The notes beneath the pieces were generated by a model that ran no database searches, was not told where the DNA came from, and saw only the letters and a list, made by a program, of their open reading frames with translations. A program made the translations under genes and the position numbers. Shown here one piece after another: positions 1 to 8,181 of a stretch of DNA of 64,000 nt; position 1 is the first letter of the stretch; the number at the start of each line of letters is the position of its first letter. Source of the DNA: Pontiella desulfatans. GTDB lineage: Bacteria; Verrucomicrobiota; Kiritimatiellia; Kiritimatiellales; Pontiellaceae. The stretch covers positions 1,116,001 to 1,180,000 of the forward strand of contig NZ_CAAHFG010000001.1 in NCBI RefSeq assembly GCF_900890425.1, given 5' to 3'.

Positions 1-2060
1 CCGCGCAGGTAGACGACAATATCCTTGGTCATGGCGCCGTTAATCAGACGCACGGCATCGCGCGCCTGTTCAATGGTGCGGAAGGGTTCGGTCTCGGTGC
101 CCGGATGGGTCTCGTCCCCGAGGGCGGGGTCGATGTAGTATTCCTGAATGGGCTCGGGCTGTTCCACCACAAGATAACCGTCGGCGTCGAGGGTGAGCTG
201 GTCGGTGCCGAAGCGGATGGAATCGGTGCCCTGTGTAAAGTTGGTGATGGTCAGGGTCGGGAGCGACCAGGTTTCGGCGGAGCTATCCAAGAAGGCCAGT
301 TGGGAGGTGCCGGCGTTGCCGAAGTCGAGGGTGGCCGGGCCGTTGACTTCCAGTGTGGAAAAAGTGCCGCCATGTCCGCCGGTTTCAAGGATCGAACCGG
401 CATTGAGGATGAGTGCGGAGGAGGCATCCAGCGGTTGGTGGGTCGCGAACCGGAGCGTGCCGGCATCGACGGTGGTCTTACCCTGCCATTGGTTTTGTCC
501 GCTCAGAATGAGCCGGCCGGCGCCGGTTTTTCGGACACTGGCCAAGGTGGGATTGCAGGCGGTATTGATGCCGACGGTTCGTTCTGCTCCCGTGTTGATG
601 GTGAGGGCAACGTTGTTGGAAATGCTGAACTGCGCGGGGCTGATGGTCAGGTCGCCCGCTCCGGTAATGTTCCAAAGGGGATCGGCATATTCACCGCAAC
701 CTTGTGCCAGGTGCCCTTGTCCCAGAATAGTGAGGGCCCGGGTTGCGGATGCCATCTCGATGGCGTGGTGGTTGCCTTCGGTGTTGTGGCCGATGTTGAA
801 CAGGGTGTTGGAGACGATTGTGAGAACGACATCCTTTTCAGGAGCGAGCACCCGTAGCTCATCCACGCCGGTGCCTGCATGGATCGTCGGCTGTGCGTTC
901 GGTGCCGAAAAGGGGGTGTCGAACAGCGCAACGGCATTGTCGGGGGGCACCGCGTTGCTGATCCAGTTCGAGGCGGTCTCCCATGCATGGCCCGAATCGC
1001 CGTCCCAGTGGTATTCGCCGACCGTTGCAAAGTCCGGGGCGAAGGCAAGGTAGCCGCTGGAGAGCAGGGCGAGGTTGGAGCTGCCGTTGAGGGTGATGCC
1101 CGCCAATTGGGCGGGCGAAAGTCCGCCGGCGGTAGTGCCGAAACGGATGGAGTCGGTGCCGGGCGTGAAGTTGGTAATGATCAGGTTCGGTGTAGTCCAG
1201 GCAATGCTGGAAGAGTCGGCGAATGCGAGATGGCTTGCGCCGGTGCTTTCAAAATCGAAGACTACGTGGCTGTTGACCGCCAGGGTGGAAAACTGGCCGT
1301 CGTGCCCGCCGGGTTCGAGCACGGCATTGTTGTTGAAGACCACGGGGGAGGAGCTGGAGACGGCCTGGTTGGTGCCGAATTCCAGCGTGCCGTTTGAAAT
1401 GGTGGTTGGCCCGCTCCATTGATTCTGCCCGTGCAGGATCAGCCGGCCGGAGCCGGTCTTCTTGATGCCGGCGGTGGTGGGGGATACGGCGGGGACAATG
1501 TTGACGGTGCGCGCCGAGCCGGCACTGATGGTGAGGGTCTGGCTTTCGATCTCCAGTGCGGCGGTTTCAATGGTTAGATCGCCAATGGGCTGCCCGCTGG
1601 TAATCAGCCAGGTCGAATCGCCATTGGCGTTGCGCTGGACGAAAGTGCCGTCGCCGATGATGGTCAGGTTTTTCCGCGCGGCGTTCATGGAGATGGATCG
1701 TCCATCCAGTCCCGTGTTGTTGTCCACGCTGAGCGAGGTTCCGGCGGGAATGGTGATGGTCACGTCTTTGGCGGGCTGGATGATTCGAATTTCGTCGATG
1801 ATGTCGGCGGCGGTCACGGTCGGTTGACTGTTTCCTGAAGTGAAATCGGTGGTGAAAATGGCCACGACATCTTCGCTTGGCACCCCCACCGACCAGTTCG
1901 ATCCGGTGAACCAATTGGCACTGGTGTCGCCCTGCCATTTGGTGGTCGAAATCGTGACGGCATGCGCACCGGAGCAAGCAAACGCAAGGAGCAGGGTTGG
2001 GAGGAACAACGCATGGTTGCACACGCTCCTCGCCCAGTGGATAAGGGAGTTTCTAGTCAT
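1..2060 (-). CDS. Autotransporter-repeat / parallel beta-helix fusion protein (partial, C-terminus beyond window)
   Basis: The frame is open from an ATG at 2060 (minus) to the left edge, giving about 686 visible residues. A signal peptide occupies roughly residues 1-36 and ends at an Ala-His-Ala site. It is followed by autotransporter-associated beta-strand repeats, recognised by units such as KTGAGRLILSGQNQWQG and DFGNAGTSQLAFLDSS. Near the left edge the repeats stop and a new domain begins: EYYIDPALGDETHPGTETEP, then PFRTIEQARDAV. That is the usual opening of a right-handed parallel beta-helix hydrolase or lyase. The visible part therefore suggests a secreted enzyme with a long repeat stalk at its N-terminus. 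The catalytic activity is unknown because the rest is missing. The gene has the recurrent promoter element 64 nt upstream of the ATG (2125-2174). Confidence 0.85.
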   Translation of the reverse strand, partial: MTRNSLIHWARSVCNHALFLPTLLLAFACSGAHAVTISTTKWQGDTSANWFTGSNWSVGVPSEDVVAIFTTDFTSGNSQPTVTAADIIDEIRIIQPAKDVTITIPAGTSLSVDNNTGLDGRSISMNAARKNLTIIGDGTFVQRNANGDSTWLITSGQPIGDLTIETAALEIESQTLTISAGSARTVNIVPAVSPTTAGIKKTGSGRLILHGQNQWSGPTTISNGTLEFGTNQAVSSSSPVVFNNNAVLEPGGHDGQFSTLAVNSHVVFDFESTGASHLAFADSSSIAWTTPNLIITNFTPGTDSIRFGTTAGGLSPAQLAGITLNGSSNLALLSSGYLAFAPDFATVGEYHWDGDSGHAWETASNWISNAVPPDNAVALFDTPFSAPNAQPTIHAGTGVDELRVLAPEKDVVLTIVSNTLFNIGHNTEGNHHAIEMASATRALTILGQGHLAQGCGEYADPLWNITGAGDLTISPAQFSISNNVALTINTGAERTVGINTACNPTLASVRKTGAGRLILSGQNQWQGKTTVDAGTLRFATHQPLDASSALILNAGSILETGGHGGTFSTLEVNGPATLDFGNAGTSQLAFLDSSAETWSLPTLTITNFTQGTDSIRFGTDQLTLDADGYLVVEQPEPIQEYYIDPALGDETHPGTETEPFRTIEQARDAVRLINGAMTKDIVVYLR

Positions 2061-2124
2061 AAAGAATACCATCCGGTTCCAGCGGTTTTGTATGGACTGG
2101 ATATTTGTAGCAACATGGCCAAGC

Positions 2125-2174
2125 TAACGAAAAGGGGCAGGGCATGTCTTGTAGAAATTAAGCACGCTGGTGTA
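2125..2174 (-). promoter_or_regulatory. Recurrent TACAC/TACAAGAC promoter-like element (copy 1)
   Basis: On the minus strand, TACACCA at 2174 is followed 21 nt later by TACAAGAC, ending at 2146. TCGTTA (2130-2125) lies 15 nt further on. The last base is 64 nt before the ATG at 2060. The geometry matches the other copies in this window. That these are -35 and -10 boxes is inference. Confidence 0.6.
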
Positions 2175-2187
2175 CGCGGATCATGAA

Positions 2188-2218
2188 CAAAAAAAGCCCC
2201 GGCGGGTGGGCCGGGGCT
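2188..2218 (-). terminator. Rho-independent terminator of the 354-aa PEP-CTERM gene
   Basis: On the minus strand a 9-bp perfect stem (AGCCCCGGC with GCCGGGGCT, 6-nt loop) is followed by a run of T residues. It lies 20 nt after the stop codon of the gene ending at 2239. Confidence 0.85.
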
Positions 2219-2238
2219 GCGAAAGAGTGCTAAACGAA

Positions 2239-3303
2239 CTAGATCATGAAACGGCGGCGGATGAAGAGCATGCCCAGGCCGCTGAAGAGGGCCAGACCGA
2301 CGCTGGCCGGTTCCGGGATCAGGTAGCCTTGGCTGTCGAGGGCGATGCCTTCCGATGAGCCGTTGATCGTGATACCGGCCAGTTGGGTTTCCGACAATCC
2401 ATTGCCATCGATGCCGAACTGAATCGAATCGCCTGCGGTGTAGTTGATGATATCCAGCGTGGTTCCCCAGGCGACGGCTGAGCTGTCATCGAAGGAGAGA
2501 ACACTTGATCCCAGTCCACCTAAATCAAAGGTCACGGTACCGTTGACTTCGAGGGTGTTGAAGTCGCCGCCGAAACCGCCGGTTACCAGTGTGGTTCCGT
2601 CGTTGAAGGCCATGGCTGAAGCACTGTTGACGGCCTGTGCCGCACCCAATTGTAACGTTCCGCCTTCGACGGTCACGGTGCCGTCAATGGCCATCGCTGC
2701 ACCGTAAATCAAGGTGCCGGCGCCTGTCTTTCTGACATCCCGGGTGCCACCAGCCATAGCGGTTCTGATATCAATAACTCCGGCCCCTGTGACTTCCATG
2801 TTCATATCCTGATCCAGTAATACTGAACCGCTCTCGATGATAAGATCACCGGCGCCGGTGGCTGACCATGTCACTTCAGACACAGTGCCTCCGCCGTTGT
2901 CGGCGTGAACGGCGTTGTCCTGCCAGAATTCTCCACCGATATTAAGCCAATAATCGTAAGCGCTGTCTTGTTGGAGGCCGACGCTACTAACCGAGCGAAC
3001 ACGCAGGCTGTTGGCGGCACTGCCGGTCATTTTGACGTTTTTCGGCAGGTTGCTCGCTACCTTGATCTTCTCAACAAGGAAGTTGGCATTCATGTTCGGT
3101 GCACCGCTACCAGTAGAGCTTGAATTGAATTGCATAATGTCGCCCGACCCCGGTTTGACACCCACCCAGTTCCCGTCACGGGACATAAGTCTATTGTTGA
3201 CGCTATCGGTACCCTTCCAGGACCTGGTGGTACCGTAAACGGCCGATTGTACGGCCAGAATCGCCACCAGGGCCAATCCCATCATTCCCATTGTTTTTTT
3301 CAT
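2239..3303 (-). CDS. PEP-CTERM-anchored autotransporter-repeat protein
   Basis: The protein is 354 aa. A signal peptide (MKKTMGMMGLALVAILAVQS) starts it and autotransporter-type beta-strand repeats (residues ~180-320) form the middle. The C-terminus is a textbook PEP-CTERM tail: IPEPAS, a hydrophobic segment, then RRR. PEP-CTERM proteins are processed by exosortase and sent to the cell surface or exopolysaccharide matrix. No catalytic domain is visible. The N-terminal half is clearly paralogous to the 713-aa protein starting at 4448, sharing for example the NWVGV and PNMN stretches. The ribosome-binding site AGGAG precedes the ATG at 3303. A copy of the recurrent promoter element lies 98 nt upstream of the ATG and a strong terminator follows the stop codon, so it is probably monocistronic. 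Confidence 0.9.
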   Translation of the reverse strand: MKKTMGMMGLALVAILAVQSAVYGTTRSWKGTDSVNNRLMSRDGNWVGVKPGSGDIMQFNSSSTGSGAPNMNANFLVEKIKVASNLPKNVKMTGSAANSLRVRSVSSVGLQQDSAYDYWLNIGGEFWQDNAVHADNGGGTVSEVTWSATGAGDLIIESGSVLLDQDMNMEVTGAGVIDIRTAMAGGTRDVRKTGAGTLIYGAAMAIDGTVTVEGGTLQLGAAQAVNSASAMAFNDGTTLVTGGFGGDFNTLEVNGTVTFDLGGLGSSVLSFDDSSAVAWGTTLDIINYTAGDSIQFGIDGNGLSETQLAGITINGSSEGIALDSQGYLIPEPASVGLALFSGLGMLFIRRRFMI

Positions 3304-3401
3304 GTTCTTTTTCTCCTGTTCTCTCTTTTCCCGTTGCTCGTTGGATGACTCCAGCGGACGTAGTTCAATACACAGTTATCTGCTTTATTGAGGGTATAAG
3401 C

Positions 3402-3450
3402 TAACAGGTGGGGGAGGGAGCGTCTTGTAGTATAAAAGCATGCTGGTGTA
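3402..3450 (-). promoter_or_regulatory. Recurrent TACAC/TACAAGAC promoter-like element (copy 2)
   Basis: On the minus strand this copy has TACACCA, GCATGCTTTTATAC, then TACAAGAC ending at 3422, and CTGTTA at 3407-3402 after 14 nt. It points to the PEP-CTERM gene whose ATG is at 3303, leaving a 98-nt leader. Confidence 0.65.
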
Positions 3451-3656
3451 CATTTTTGCGAATTGCGTCCAGCCCTTGGAAAATGCGTGTAGGCCATGTC
3501 CCCGGCATGGCGGGCGTCCGCAAAGCCCATGCGCAGAGCCCGTCCGCCGATCTGGATCACAACCTATCAGAAGGTGGAGGGTGGCATCTTGTGCTGGTGT
3601 ATGTAGATACGTTCGTTAAACAGGACGGGCTGTAGCGCGTGAGGCGCGTGGGGCAC

Positions 3657-3681
3657 AAAAAAACCGGGCGCTTGACCCGGT
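3657..3681 (-). terminator. Rho-independent terminator of the EF-hand gene
   Basis: On the minus strand a 6-bp stem (ACCGGG with CCCGGT) has a 7-nt loop and is followed by a T-run. It sits about 25 nt after the second, ancestral stop codon of the EF-hand gene. Confidence 0.8.
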
Positions 3682-3752
3682 TTCCGTATTGCAGATAGAC
3701 GATCCGCCTATTTCTTTTCGACTTCTTTCTTTTTAGCTTTTTTCTTCTTGAC

Positions 3753-4052
3753 TTATTTCTTCTCGGCTACTTCTTCTTTTTCAGCGCCCTTTTTCTTTTT
3801 GCCTTTGGGTTTCCCTTTTTCGTCGCCGGTCAACTTGCCGTCTTTGTTTTTGTCGCGCTTGTCGAAGTGGGCTTCGGCCGCGGCTTGGTCGAATTTCTTG
3901 CCGGCTTTCTCGGCTTCAGCCTTGCGCCAGGCCACATACGATTCCTTGGTGGTGACCTTCGGCTTGCCTTTGCCTTCGTCCTTTTTCTTTTCTCCAGCCT
4001 GTACGGTGATGCCGATGCATGCGATCAGTGCCAAGATGAATAATTTCTTCAT
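3753..4052 (-). CDS. Small secreted lysine-rich EF-hand protein
   Basis: The protein is 99 aa. The start at 4052 is chosen because MKKLFILALIACIGITVQA is a clear signal peptide preceded by AAAGGA; longer upstream extensions have no signal sequence. The mature part is very rich in Lys and Glu and contains one canonical calcium-binding EF-hand loop, DKNKDGKLTGDE (about residues 69-80), preceded by AEAHFDKR. After the stop codon the same frame continues with 14 more Lys-rich codons to a second stop near 3709. The TAA appears to be a one-base change of an AAA Lys codon that removed a C-terminal segment. It probably binds calcium outside the cytoplasm; its partner is unknown. A divergent promoter pair upstream links it to the repeat protein at 4448. 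Confidence 0.8.
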   Translation of the reverse strand: MKKLFILALIACIGITVQAGEKKKDEGKGKPKVTTKESYVAWRKAEAEKAGKKFDQAAAEAHFDKRDKNKDGKLTGDEKGKPKGKKKKGAEKEEVAEKK

Positions 4053-4193
4053 TTCTTTTTTCCTTTGGTTGTCGGGGTTTTTCCCGCTGGTTTCTTCAAA
4101 AAAGCCTTCACTCGGTGCAGGGCAACTTTTCGCCCCCGCCCGCAGACTCCGCAAACCAGATGGTTTGGTCTACTTGTAGGCAATGTTGTTTTG

Positions 4194-4243
4194 TAGCAAT
4201 GTGCAACCCGGCTTGTCTTGTAGAAAAAAAGCGTGTCGGTGTA
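4194..4243 (-). promoter_or_regulatory. Recurrent TACAC/TACAAGAC promoter-like element (copy 3)
   Basis: On the minus strand this copy has TACACCG, ACACGCTTTTTTTC, then TACAAGAC ending at 4215, followed 15 nt later by TTGCTA (4199-4194). It reads towards the EF-hand gene (ATG at 4052). Confidence 0.65.
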
Positions 4244-4295
4244 CATTCTCATCGGCAAACGAACGGGAAGGGGATGGTTGCAATTAGCATTTATC

Positions 4296-4345
4296 TACAC
4301 CAGCATGCTTTTTTTCTACAAGACGCCAAATTCCCTTCTTTGCTA
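4296..4345 (+). promoter_or_regulatory. Recurrent TACAC/TACAAGAC promoter-like element (copy 4)
   Basis: TACACCA at 4296 is followed by GCATGCTTTTTTTC and TACAAGAC (ending 4324). TTGCTA lies at 4340-4345, 15 nt downstream. The gene starts at 4448. This is one of the cleanest copies. Confidence 0.7.
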
Positions 4346-4447
4346 GATTAACTCAAGCTCAAGCTCTCCAAAGCAGAGACATTGCTGGGATGGGTGTTTG
4401 TTCGTAGTTTCGTAGCAAAACCGAAATTGAACCGGAGGATTAGGAAG

Positions 4448-6589
4448 ATGAAAAAAACAATGCGAATGATAGGGCTGGGCATGCTGGCATGCGTATGTGC
4501 GCAAACGGTGGCATACGGACTCGATCGGCAATGGACGGGCACAGATACGACGAATAACAAACTGATGACCCGGAATCAGAACTGGGTCGGTGTGCGACCG
4601 ATCGCAGGAGATTATATTTCATTCACCTCAGCATCGATTGGATGGAACAAACCGAATATGAACGATGATTTTCTGACGGAGCTTCTCCGGGCCAGAACGT
4701 CGTTGGCTCAGGATATCACCATGGAAGGCGGTGCTTCTAATAATCTGCGCCTTCGCTCGACAAGTGGGCTTGCGATTGAAAACAACAGTGGACAGCTGTT
4801 ATGGATCGATTTTAGCGGGAGTTTGCGGCAGGACAACGATATTTTCAGCACTTCAGTCAATGCTTCCGAGGTAACGTGGCGGACTGCTGGTTCGAATAGT
4901 GTGCTTAAGGTAACTCCCGGCAGCATCACGCTGGAGTGCGATCTTTTGCTGGACGTTGACGGAATCTCATCCATGGAGATCGGGAGCTCTATAAGTGGTT
5001 ACGCTACTGCCAAAGGTTGGGATATCACAAAAATAGGAACCGGCACCCTGACCCTCAGCGGATCGAGTATTTTGACCGGCTATACGACTATTTCCCAAGG
5101 AACGCTTCAGTTGGGGGCAAACCAACCCATTGGCGGAAATTCGGATCTGGTTTTTGCCGATGGCACCACCCTGAAAACAGGTGGCTACGACGGCGATTTC
5201 GATAAAGTGGACGTCAGCGGAACCGTGATAGTCGATTTTGAAAACGTGGGAACCAGCCAGATTTCGTTTAAAGACAGCTCAGCCGTTGCCTGGGGCACTC
5301 CAGCCCTGAACATCACCAACTTTACGGATGGAGTCGATTCTGTTCGCTTCGGTACCGATGCCAACGGTTTGACACCCACCCAGCTGGCGGGCATCACGGT
5401 AAACGGTGTTTCGGGCTATGCCCTCGATAGCGATGGCTATCTTGCGTTGCCTGTCCCGGCAGACGAACAGGAGTGGGTCGGCGGAACGAATACCGATTGG
5501 CACATCGCAGCAAACTGGGCAAGCAACAGCGTGCCGGGTGCGGCCGGCGTCGCCATCTTCGATGCCGCTTTTGCTTCGAGCAATTCTCAGCCCACGGTTA
5601 CATCGAACGCGGTTGTCGATGAGCTGCGGGTGCTCGCTCCCGAACAGGATGTGGAAATCACGGTGGCTTCCAGCGCCACGCTTGGCGTTGCCCAGGCATC
5701 CATTAACATGGCAAACGCTGCAAGCAACCTGACGATCTTCGGCGAAGGCGCATTCGTGCAGTTGCCCGGCACCGAGTCCGATCCGCTTTGGGACGTCGCC
5801 AGCACCAATGGCGGCGATTTGGCCATCGATACGGATTCGTTCGTAATCTCGAACGGCGTGGCCCTGACGATCAATGTGGATGCATTGCGCACGGTGGATA
5901 TCCAGACTAGTGCCGACGTTTCCACGGCCAGCGTCACCAAGACGGGCGAAGGCCTCCTGATCCTCGGCGGTTCCAATGGATGGAGCGGCGACACGACGAT
6001 CAGCGGGGGAACGCTTCAGCTGACAGCGGATAATGCCCTCAGTTCAGATTCGGCGGTTGTTTTCAGCGATGGAACCACACTTGAAGCCGAAGGGGTATCC
6101 GGTTCCTTCTCGACGCTCGAAATCAACGGAAGCGTGACCTTCGATCTGGATGGAGCCGGAACCAATGCCCTTGCGTTCGCCGACAGTTCCGGCGTTGCAT
6201 GGGGCTCGACCCTGGTTATCACCAACTATACCGATGGCGTGGATTCGATCCGCTTCGGCACCAACAGCACGGCACTAACCGAAGCCCAGCTGGCGGACAT
6301 CACCCTCAACGGGGAAGGAAACCTGGTTCTGGATGAAAGCGGCTATCTGGTGGTTGGGCCGGTGCCGGTCGGGGATGTTGCGTTGGGAACCGTTTCCGGC
6401 GTTGGCGTATCCCTTGCGTGGGGCAGCGTGGTTGGCCAGGGTTATGAGGTGCAGTACAAGACCAATCTACTGGATGCGGTTTGGATGTCATACACCAACC
6501 TCGCGGGAACCGGCGGGGAGCTGTCGGTCACCTCCTCCGTCGTGAATGCCGCGGAGTTCTACCGGATTGAATCGGCATTTTCCGAGTAG
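4448..6589 (+). CDS. Secreted autotransporter-repeat protein, 713 aa
   Basis: The start at 4448 gives a signal peptide (MKKTMRMIGLGMLACVCAQT) after GGAGG and AGGAAG. The body contains three rounds of autotransporter-associated beta-strand repeats, each with a KTGEGLLILGGSNGWSG-like unit and an ADSSGVAWG-like unit. Within the chain, EWVGGTNTDWHIAANW (about residue 340) opens a second passenger-like block of the kind that starts other proteins here. The C-terminal ~70 residues form a small beta-sandwich-like domain ending in FYRIESAFSE. There is no PEP-CTERM tail and no beta-barrel autotransporter translocator, so the export route beyond Sec is unknown. The N-terminal third is paralogous to the gene at 2239-3303. 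No catalytic motif is seen. Confidence 0.88.
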   Translation: MKKTMRMIGLGMLACVCAQTVAYGLDRQWTGTDTTNNKLMTRNQNWVGVRPIAGDYISFTSASIGWNKPNMNDDFLTELLRARTSLAQDITMEGGASNNLRLRSTSGLAIENNSGQLLWIDFSGSLRQDNDIFSTSVNASEVTWRTAGSNSVLKVTPGSITLECDLLLDVDGISSMEIGSSISGYATAKGWDITKIGTGTLTLSGSSILTGYTTISQGTLQLGANQPIGGNSDLVFADGTTLKTGGYDGDFDKVDVSGTVIVDFENVGTSQISFKDSSAVAWGTPALNITNFTDGVDSVRFGTDANGLTPTQLAGITVNGVSGYALDSDGYLALPVPADEQEWVGGTNTDWHIAANWASNSVPGAAGVAIFDAAFASSNSQPTVTSNAVVDELRVLAPEQDVEITVASSATLGVAQASINMANAASNLTIFGEGAFVQLPGTESDPLWDVASTNGGDLAIDTDSFVISNGVALTINVDALRTVDIQTSADVSTASVTKTGEGLLILGGSNGWSGDTTISGGTLQLTADNALSSDSAVVFSDGTTLEAEGVSGSFSTLEINGSVTFDLDGAGTNALAFADSSGVAWGSTLVITNYTDGVDSIRFGTNSTALTEAQLADITLNGEGNLVLDESGYLVVGPVPVGDVALGTVSGVGVSLAWGSVVGQGYEVQYKTNLLDAVWMSYTNLAGTGGELSVTSSVVNAAEFYRIESAFSE

Positions 6590-6610
6590 CTCCTTTCAAT
6601 CGCTAAAAGC

Positions 6611-6650
6611 ATAAAAGCACGCGGTGATCTACACCAGCGTGCTTTTTTTT
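6611..6650 (+). terminator. Hairpin terminator overlapping the next promoter element
   Basis: AAAAGCACGC pairs with GCGTGCTTTT, and GGTG with CACC inside it, followed by eight T residues. The hairpin follows the stop at 6589 and its 3' arm is the upstream half of promoter copy 5. Termination and initiation signals therefore share the same bases. Confidence 0.7.
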
Positions 6651-6679
6651 TACAAGACAGGCTCTTACCGAGGCTGATA
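6630..6679 (+). promoter_or_regulatory. Recurrent TACAC/TACAAGAC promoter-like element (copy 5)
   Basis: TACACCA at 6630 is followed by GCGTGCTTTTTTTT and TACAAGAC (6651-6658). CTGATA lies at 6674-6679. The downstream gene starts at 6774. Confidence 0.65.
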
Positions 6680-6773
6680 CTTTATTAATCATCTGGAAGC
6701 AGGAGTGTTCCCATATGCGGGTTTTCGGCGTACAGGGGCGGTGAAAAACAAAAGCGAGTCTGGAGAAACAACG

Positions 6774-8045
6774 ATGAAGAAAGCAATAGGATGGATTTTA
6801 GCGGGACTGGTGGTATTCACATTTGCGGGAACGGCCCTGGCGGCCAATGAAAACTGGAATGGTACCGCGGGAACGACCTGGCATACCAACGCCAACTGGT
6901 CGGGCGATAACAACCGGGTTCCTCGCAACAATGACATCGCTGATTTTGCCACGAATTACAAAGTGGGAAGATCGGCTCCGACGGTTGCCGCCGGCACCAA
7001 TGCCGTGTTTGGTGAGTTGCGCGTTTCAGCCGATGCGCTGCAGGATATTGTGATCACACTCGAAGGTGATATGACGATCAGCGAAAGCAGCTCCAGCGGC
7101 AATATATCCATGCGCTTCCAAGGGGACAAAAACATGAACCTCTCCGGTCCCGGAACTTTTCGGCAGAATTTCACAACCAATGCCTCGGGTGACGTCATTA
7201 CCCGAAAGCGGTGGGTCGGTAACCTAGCCGGTTCCGCCGCCGACCTGACCATTGATACCGGTGCTTTTGAAATCGGCGACGGCACCAAGCTGGAAGTGGA
7301 AATCCGTGAAGGCCAAACCTGGCATTTCAAGACCCCCTGTGAACCAACTACTGCTTGGGTCAAGAAAGAGGGCGACGGTACATTGACCCTCCATGAGCAA
7401 AATCAATGGACCGGACAGACCTGGGCTCAGGACGGCATTTTGCAGTTTGCGACAAACAATGCCATCAGCAGTTCGTCGTTGTTGATGATCACCCGCGATG
7501 CAGTCGTGAAAACGGGCGGATTCGACGGCGACTTCGGCCTCTTGGACATCGCGACGACCGGCGCGGCTGTGATCGATTTCGAGGGGCTGGGAACGAGCCA
7601 ACTCACATTTGCCGACTGTTCCGATACGAACGAGGTGATATGGAGCAGCTCTACCATCTTGAACCTGGCCAACTTTACAGAGGGCGCCGACTCCATTCGC
7701 TTCGGCACCGACCGTGCCGGGTTGACGGAGGCGCAGGTGACAAACATTACGGTAAATGGAATGTCGGGTTATGCGCTCAATTACGAGGGTTATCTGGTAA
7801 CCACCAACCCTGTCCCGCAGGCGATCGGAAAAGTGGGGGCTGTTGCGCCGGTCAATGTTGAGGGCATTGCGTTGACGTGGGAGTGTCAGGAATTTCAAAG
7901 CTATGATATCGAATGCCGGGATGATTTGATTACCGGGACATGGACGGTTTACACGAATGTGATCGGGATCGGTGGGACGAATATGATGACCGTCCCGGTG
8001 TCAGCGGATAAGGGCAATGAATATTATCGCGTGATCTCGGATTAG
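6774..8045 (+). CDS. Secreted autotransporter-repeat protein, 423 aa
   Basis: The ATG at 6774 follows GGAG and gives a good signal peptide ending in ALA-AN (residues 1-24). The mature protein opens with NENWNGTAGTTWHTNANWSG, the pattern that starts passenger-like blocks in its neighbours. Repeat units WVKKEGDGTLTLHEQNQWTG and DFEGLGTSQLTFADCS follow. The C-terminal ~75 residues resemble the end domain of the 713-aa protein and finish with YYRVISD. There is no PEP-CTERM tail and no enzyme motif. It has its own promoter element 94 nt upstream of the ATG. Confidence 0.85.
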   Translation: MKKAIGWILAGLVVFTFAGTALAANENWNGTAGTTWHTNANWSGDNNRVPRNNDIADFATNYKVGRSAPTVAAGTNAVFGELRVSADALQDIVITLEGDMTISESSSSGNISMRFQGDKNMNLSGPGTFRQNFTTNASGDVITRKRWVGNLAGSAADLTIDTGAFEIGDGTKLEVEIREGQTWHFKTPCEPTTAWVKKEGDGTLTLHEQNQWTGQTWAQDGILQFATNNAISSSSLLMITRDAVVKTGGFDGDFGLLDIATTGAAVIDFEGLGTSQLTFADCSDTNEVIWSSSTILNLANFTEGADSIRFGTDRAGLTEAQVTNITVNGMSGYALNYEGYLVTTNPVPQAIGKVGAVAPVNVEGIALTWECQEFQSYDIECRDDLITGTWTVYTNVIGIGGTNMMTVPVSADKGNEYYRVISD

Positions 8046-8065
8046 ACCAATGCCCGACGCACGGT

Positions 8066-8086
8066 GCTGCGGCGATATGCCGCAGC
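8066..8086 (+). terminator. Possible terminator hairpin
   Basis: A perfect 8-bp stem (GCTGCGGC with GCCGCAGC) with a 5-nt loop lies 20 nt after the stop at 8045. The T-run downstream is short and displaced (CATCTTTT at about 8100), so efficiency is uncertain. Confidence 0.45.
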
Positions 8087-8181
8087 GGTGCGCTGGACAT
8101 CATCTTTTAATCAGGTTAAAACGAAACGGTTTTGTCGGTGTGTTCCGCGAGTGATTGGCCCTATGGGCGGAAGAGGATGGT

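Larger units (their letters stand above)
3304..3752. other. Non-coding spacer with promoter copy 2 and a terminator
   Basis: This spacer between two minus-strand genes holds the promoter-like element at 3402-3450 and the terminator of the EF-hand gene at 3657-3681. At 3587-3601 it also has a shortened version of the element, TCTTG joined directly to TGCTGGTGTA, lacking the A/T-rich centre. Open frames here have no signal peptide, domain or ribosome-binding site. I see no gene. Confidence 0.6.
4053..4447. other. Divergent regulatory region with two copies of the promoter-like element
   Basis: This 395-bp spacer separates the minus-strand EF-hand gene from the plus-strand repeat protein. It holds copies 3 (minus) and 4 (plus), back to back, with about 50 bp between their outer TACAC boxes. 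The remaining sequence is two long leaders (141 and 102 nt). No other gene is seen. Confidence 0.6.

Noticed and set aside
3300-3560. 86-codon frame upstream of the PEP-CTERM gene on the same strand
   Set aside because: It spans the promoter element and leader and lacks a signal, a domain and a ribosome-binding site.
6774-8045. Classical type V autotransporter assignment for the repeat proteins
   Set aside because: The repeats match autotransporter-associated strands, but no C-terminal beta-barrel translocator is visible in any of them.
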